Shown: piece by piece, positions 62,603 through 64,000 of the stretch
How the letters are laid out: each line of letters starts with the position of its first letter
Position numbering within the stretch: the first letter of the stretch is position 1
Assembly: GCA_021286765.1 (NCBI GenBank)
Contig: JAJTBS010000002.1
Coordinates: 248,001 to 312,000, forward strand
Reading direction: 5' to 3'
Length of the DNA: 64,000 bases
DNA from: Holophagaceae bacterium
Lineage (GTDB): Bacteria > Acidobacteriota > Holophagae > Holophagales > Holophagaceae
The notes under the pieces: model-generated
The model's database searches: none
What the model was told of the DNA's origin: nothing
The model's input: only the letters and a program-made list of their open reading frames with translations
Program-made: the position numbers and the translations under genes

Positions 62603-64000
62603 AAGCCCTCCCCCTCCTGAGTGCGGCGCTCGTGATCCTGCTGATCGGCTGCAACAACTCCGCCCGGGTTGTCACCTTCCCCGACACGACGGTCGCTGCG
62701 CCCTCCGAAGCGTTGGACCTGGACGCCCTGGAGAAGCGCCATCCCGGGCAGGACGGCGTCTATCTGAACCGGGACACCTCCTTCGAACACGTCACCAAGA
62801 ACAACTGGCCCGCCCCGATCGAGTGGACCTTCTTTGAAACCCAGAACCGGAGCTATGTGGTCTTCAATCCCGATGCGACCTGGCTGTCCACCTTTGAAGT
62901 CAAGGTCGCGCCGGGGTACGAACTGGAGCAGGTGGCCCTGTCCATCCGCGGCACGGACGGGAAGCCCCGCACCTTCGGCAAGGCTGACCTCAAGGAGGAG
63001 CGGGATTCGAACGGCAAGGTGACCTTCAAGCTGGCTTACCCGGACGTGCGGAAAGGCAGCCTCGTCAAGGAGGCCTACGTGCTCAAGAAGGCCAACTGCT
63101 GGAGCGCGCCCCCGCTCCACCACGAGGTGCCGCTGCAGTTCTCCATCCCATGCCAGCAGGCCAGCTTCCGGTTCCTCTACCCCGACTGGTGGGAGACCAA
63201 GGTGAAGGCCCTGGGGCCCGACCGCCGACTTCCGGTGGAGGTGCGGAAGGATGAGAAGGCCAACAAGGTGATCATGACCTACACCGCGAAGGACATCGCC
63301 GCCGTGGAGAAGGAGCCCTATGCCCCCTTCTTCAAGGAGGTCTCCAACTACGCGGAAATCATGGTGACCAAGCTCAATCTGGGGAATGCCACCTACCGGG
63401 CCGCCGCAAGCTGGGACGCCTACGCGGCGGAGTTCAAGGGCTACGTCATCGATCGGAATCCGATCTTCTCGCAGCGGGTGGTCCGGACGGCCGCGGAAGT
63501 CACCCAGGCCTGCAAGACCGACCGCGAGCGCCTCGAAGCCCTCGTGGGCTGGGTGCAGACCAATCTGGAAGTCGGCTACACCAAGGGGAACTTCGCGGAT
63601 GTGCTGGTCGCGAAGAAGGGCTCGGTCTACCAGCTCACGGGCCTCACCCAGAGCCTGCTGCAGAAGGCGGGCATCTACAGCCGCTTCCTGTTGATCCATT
63701 CGGCCGATGATGGGTTCTTCGACCGGGACTACGTGTCCAGCGAGGAGATGTACATCCCCGCCCTGCTGGTGGAGACCGGGGGGCGGCCCCACGTGGTGCT
63801 GCCCTACCTGAAGGACCTGCCCGTGGATCTCATTCCCGAGCGGTTCCAGGGCCAGACGGCCCTGGCCATCGAGGCCTCGGGCGGCGCGCAGATCATCACG
63901 GTCCCCACCGGCAACCTCGCCACCAACGAGGTGGTCGAGGACTATGCCCTGACCTTCTCCGAGGATGGAAAGGTCCGCGTGGTGGAAGAGAAGGTGTTCC
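62599..64000 (+). CDS. Lipoprotein with DUF3857 and degenerate transglutaminase domain (cut by window end)
   Basis: The frame is open to the window end: 467 residues are visible and the true end is unknown. It starts at GTG 62599 with AAAGGAG upstream and has a lipoprotein signal (lipobox LIGC, Cys at 18). The layout matches the gene before: a beta domain, then a transglutaminase-like helix. However the position of the catalytic Cys is Val343 (KKGSVYQL instead of KYGDCKDK), although a His (H398, GRPHVV) remains. It is therefore probably inactive, perhaps a binding partner of the preceding active enzyme. Confidence 0.8.
   Translation, partial: MKALPLLSAALVILLIGCNNSARVVTFPDTTVAAPSEALDLDALEKRHPGQDGVYLNRDTSFEHVTKNNWPAPIEWTFFETQNRSYVVFNPDATWLSTFEVKVAPGYELEQVALSIRGTDGKPRTFGKADLKEERDSNGKVTFKLAYPDVRKGSLVKEAYVLKKANCWSAPPLHHEVPLQFSIPCQQASFRFLYPDWWETKVKALGPDRRLPVEVRKDEKANKVIMTYTAKDIAAVEKEPYAPFFKEVSNYAEIMVTKLNLGNATYRAAASWDAYAAEFKGYVIDRNPIFSQRVVRTAAEVTQACKTDRERLEALVGWVQTNLEVGYTKGNFADVLVAKKGSVYQLTGLTQSLLQKAGIYSRFLLIHSADDGFFDRDYVSSEEMYIPALLVETGGRPHVVLPYLKDLPVDLIPERFQGQTALAIEASGGAQIITVPTGNLATNEVVEDYALTFSEDGKVRVVEEKVF

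Overview
This GC-rich window has dense co-oriented operons, short gaps and many start/stop overlaps. It appears to be a chromosomal segment of a Gram-negative, aerobically respiring bacterium. An alternative complex III (Act) cluster joined to an A2-type caa3 oxidase, a lipoprotein-processing gene (lnt) and the overall gene content would fit Acidobacteriota, perhaps the Holophaga/Geothrix group. That placement is inference from gene content only.

Layout. 1-3488: a truncated membrane gene, then queD, a lipoprotein and a HAD hydrolase, converging on RNase G. 3489-9070: a visibly AT-richer, patchy accessory region. It holds an XRE regulator with a perfect palindromic operator, a divergent Cys-rich miniprotein, a gene with no recognisable family, a normal-looking panD, an AT-rich tract with GCGCAAAA repeats, and a three-gene operon whose middle protein faintly resembles a TrwC/MobF relaxase. 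9169-16359: two tandem secreted paralogues, panC-panB, a giant pseudokinase-like/ATPase/TPR protein, and a secreted-looking four-repeat protein behind a possible sigma-28 promoter.

16366-29720 (all minus strand) is a respiratory supercluster: actA, a small ORF, actB, actC, an actD-actE fusion, actF, a membrane cytochrome c, SCO, then cytochrome oxidase I, III, IV and II plus heme O synthase. Quinol electrons would pass through ACIII to the caa3 oxidase with its own fused cytochrome c. 30110-34585 is a housekeeping operon (rRNA/tRNA methyltransferase, aldo/keto reductase, lnt, GNAT, maf). 34670-36784 is an OPT transporter, followed by a terminator and a degenerate intergenic repeat.

36962-40544 holds a PqqD-like gene and an overlapping clpS-clpA-aat set, i.e. 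the bacterial N-degron pathway. 40600-55793 is a glycogen island (glgC, glgA, pgi, glgP, glgB, a GH13-GH133 debranching fusion), interrupted by two signalling genes (HDOD, GAF) and an orphan phage tail sheath gene. 55833-60659 is a division/wall cluster (ogt, murB, ftsQ, ftsA, ftsZ on the minus strand). The window ends with two transglutaminase-like genes. One keeps its catalytic triad, and the other, cut by the window edge, has lost the cysteine. No rRNA, tRNA, CRISPR array or transposase was found.
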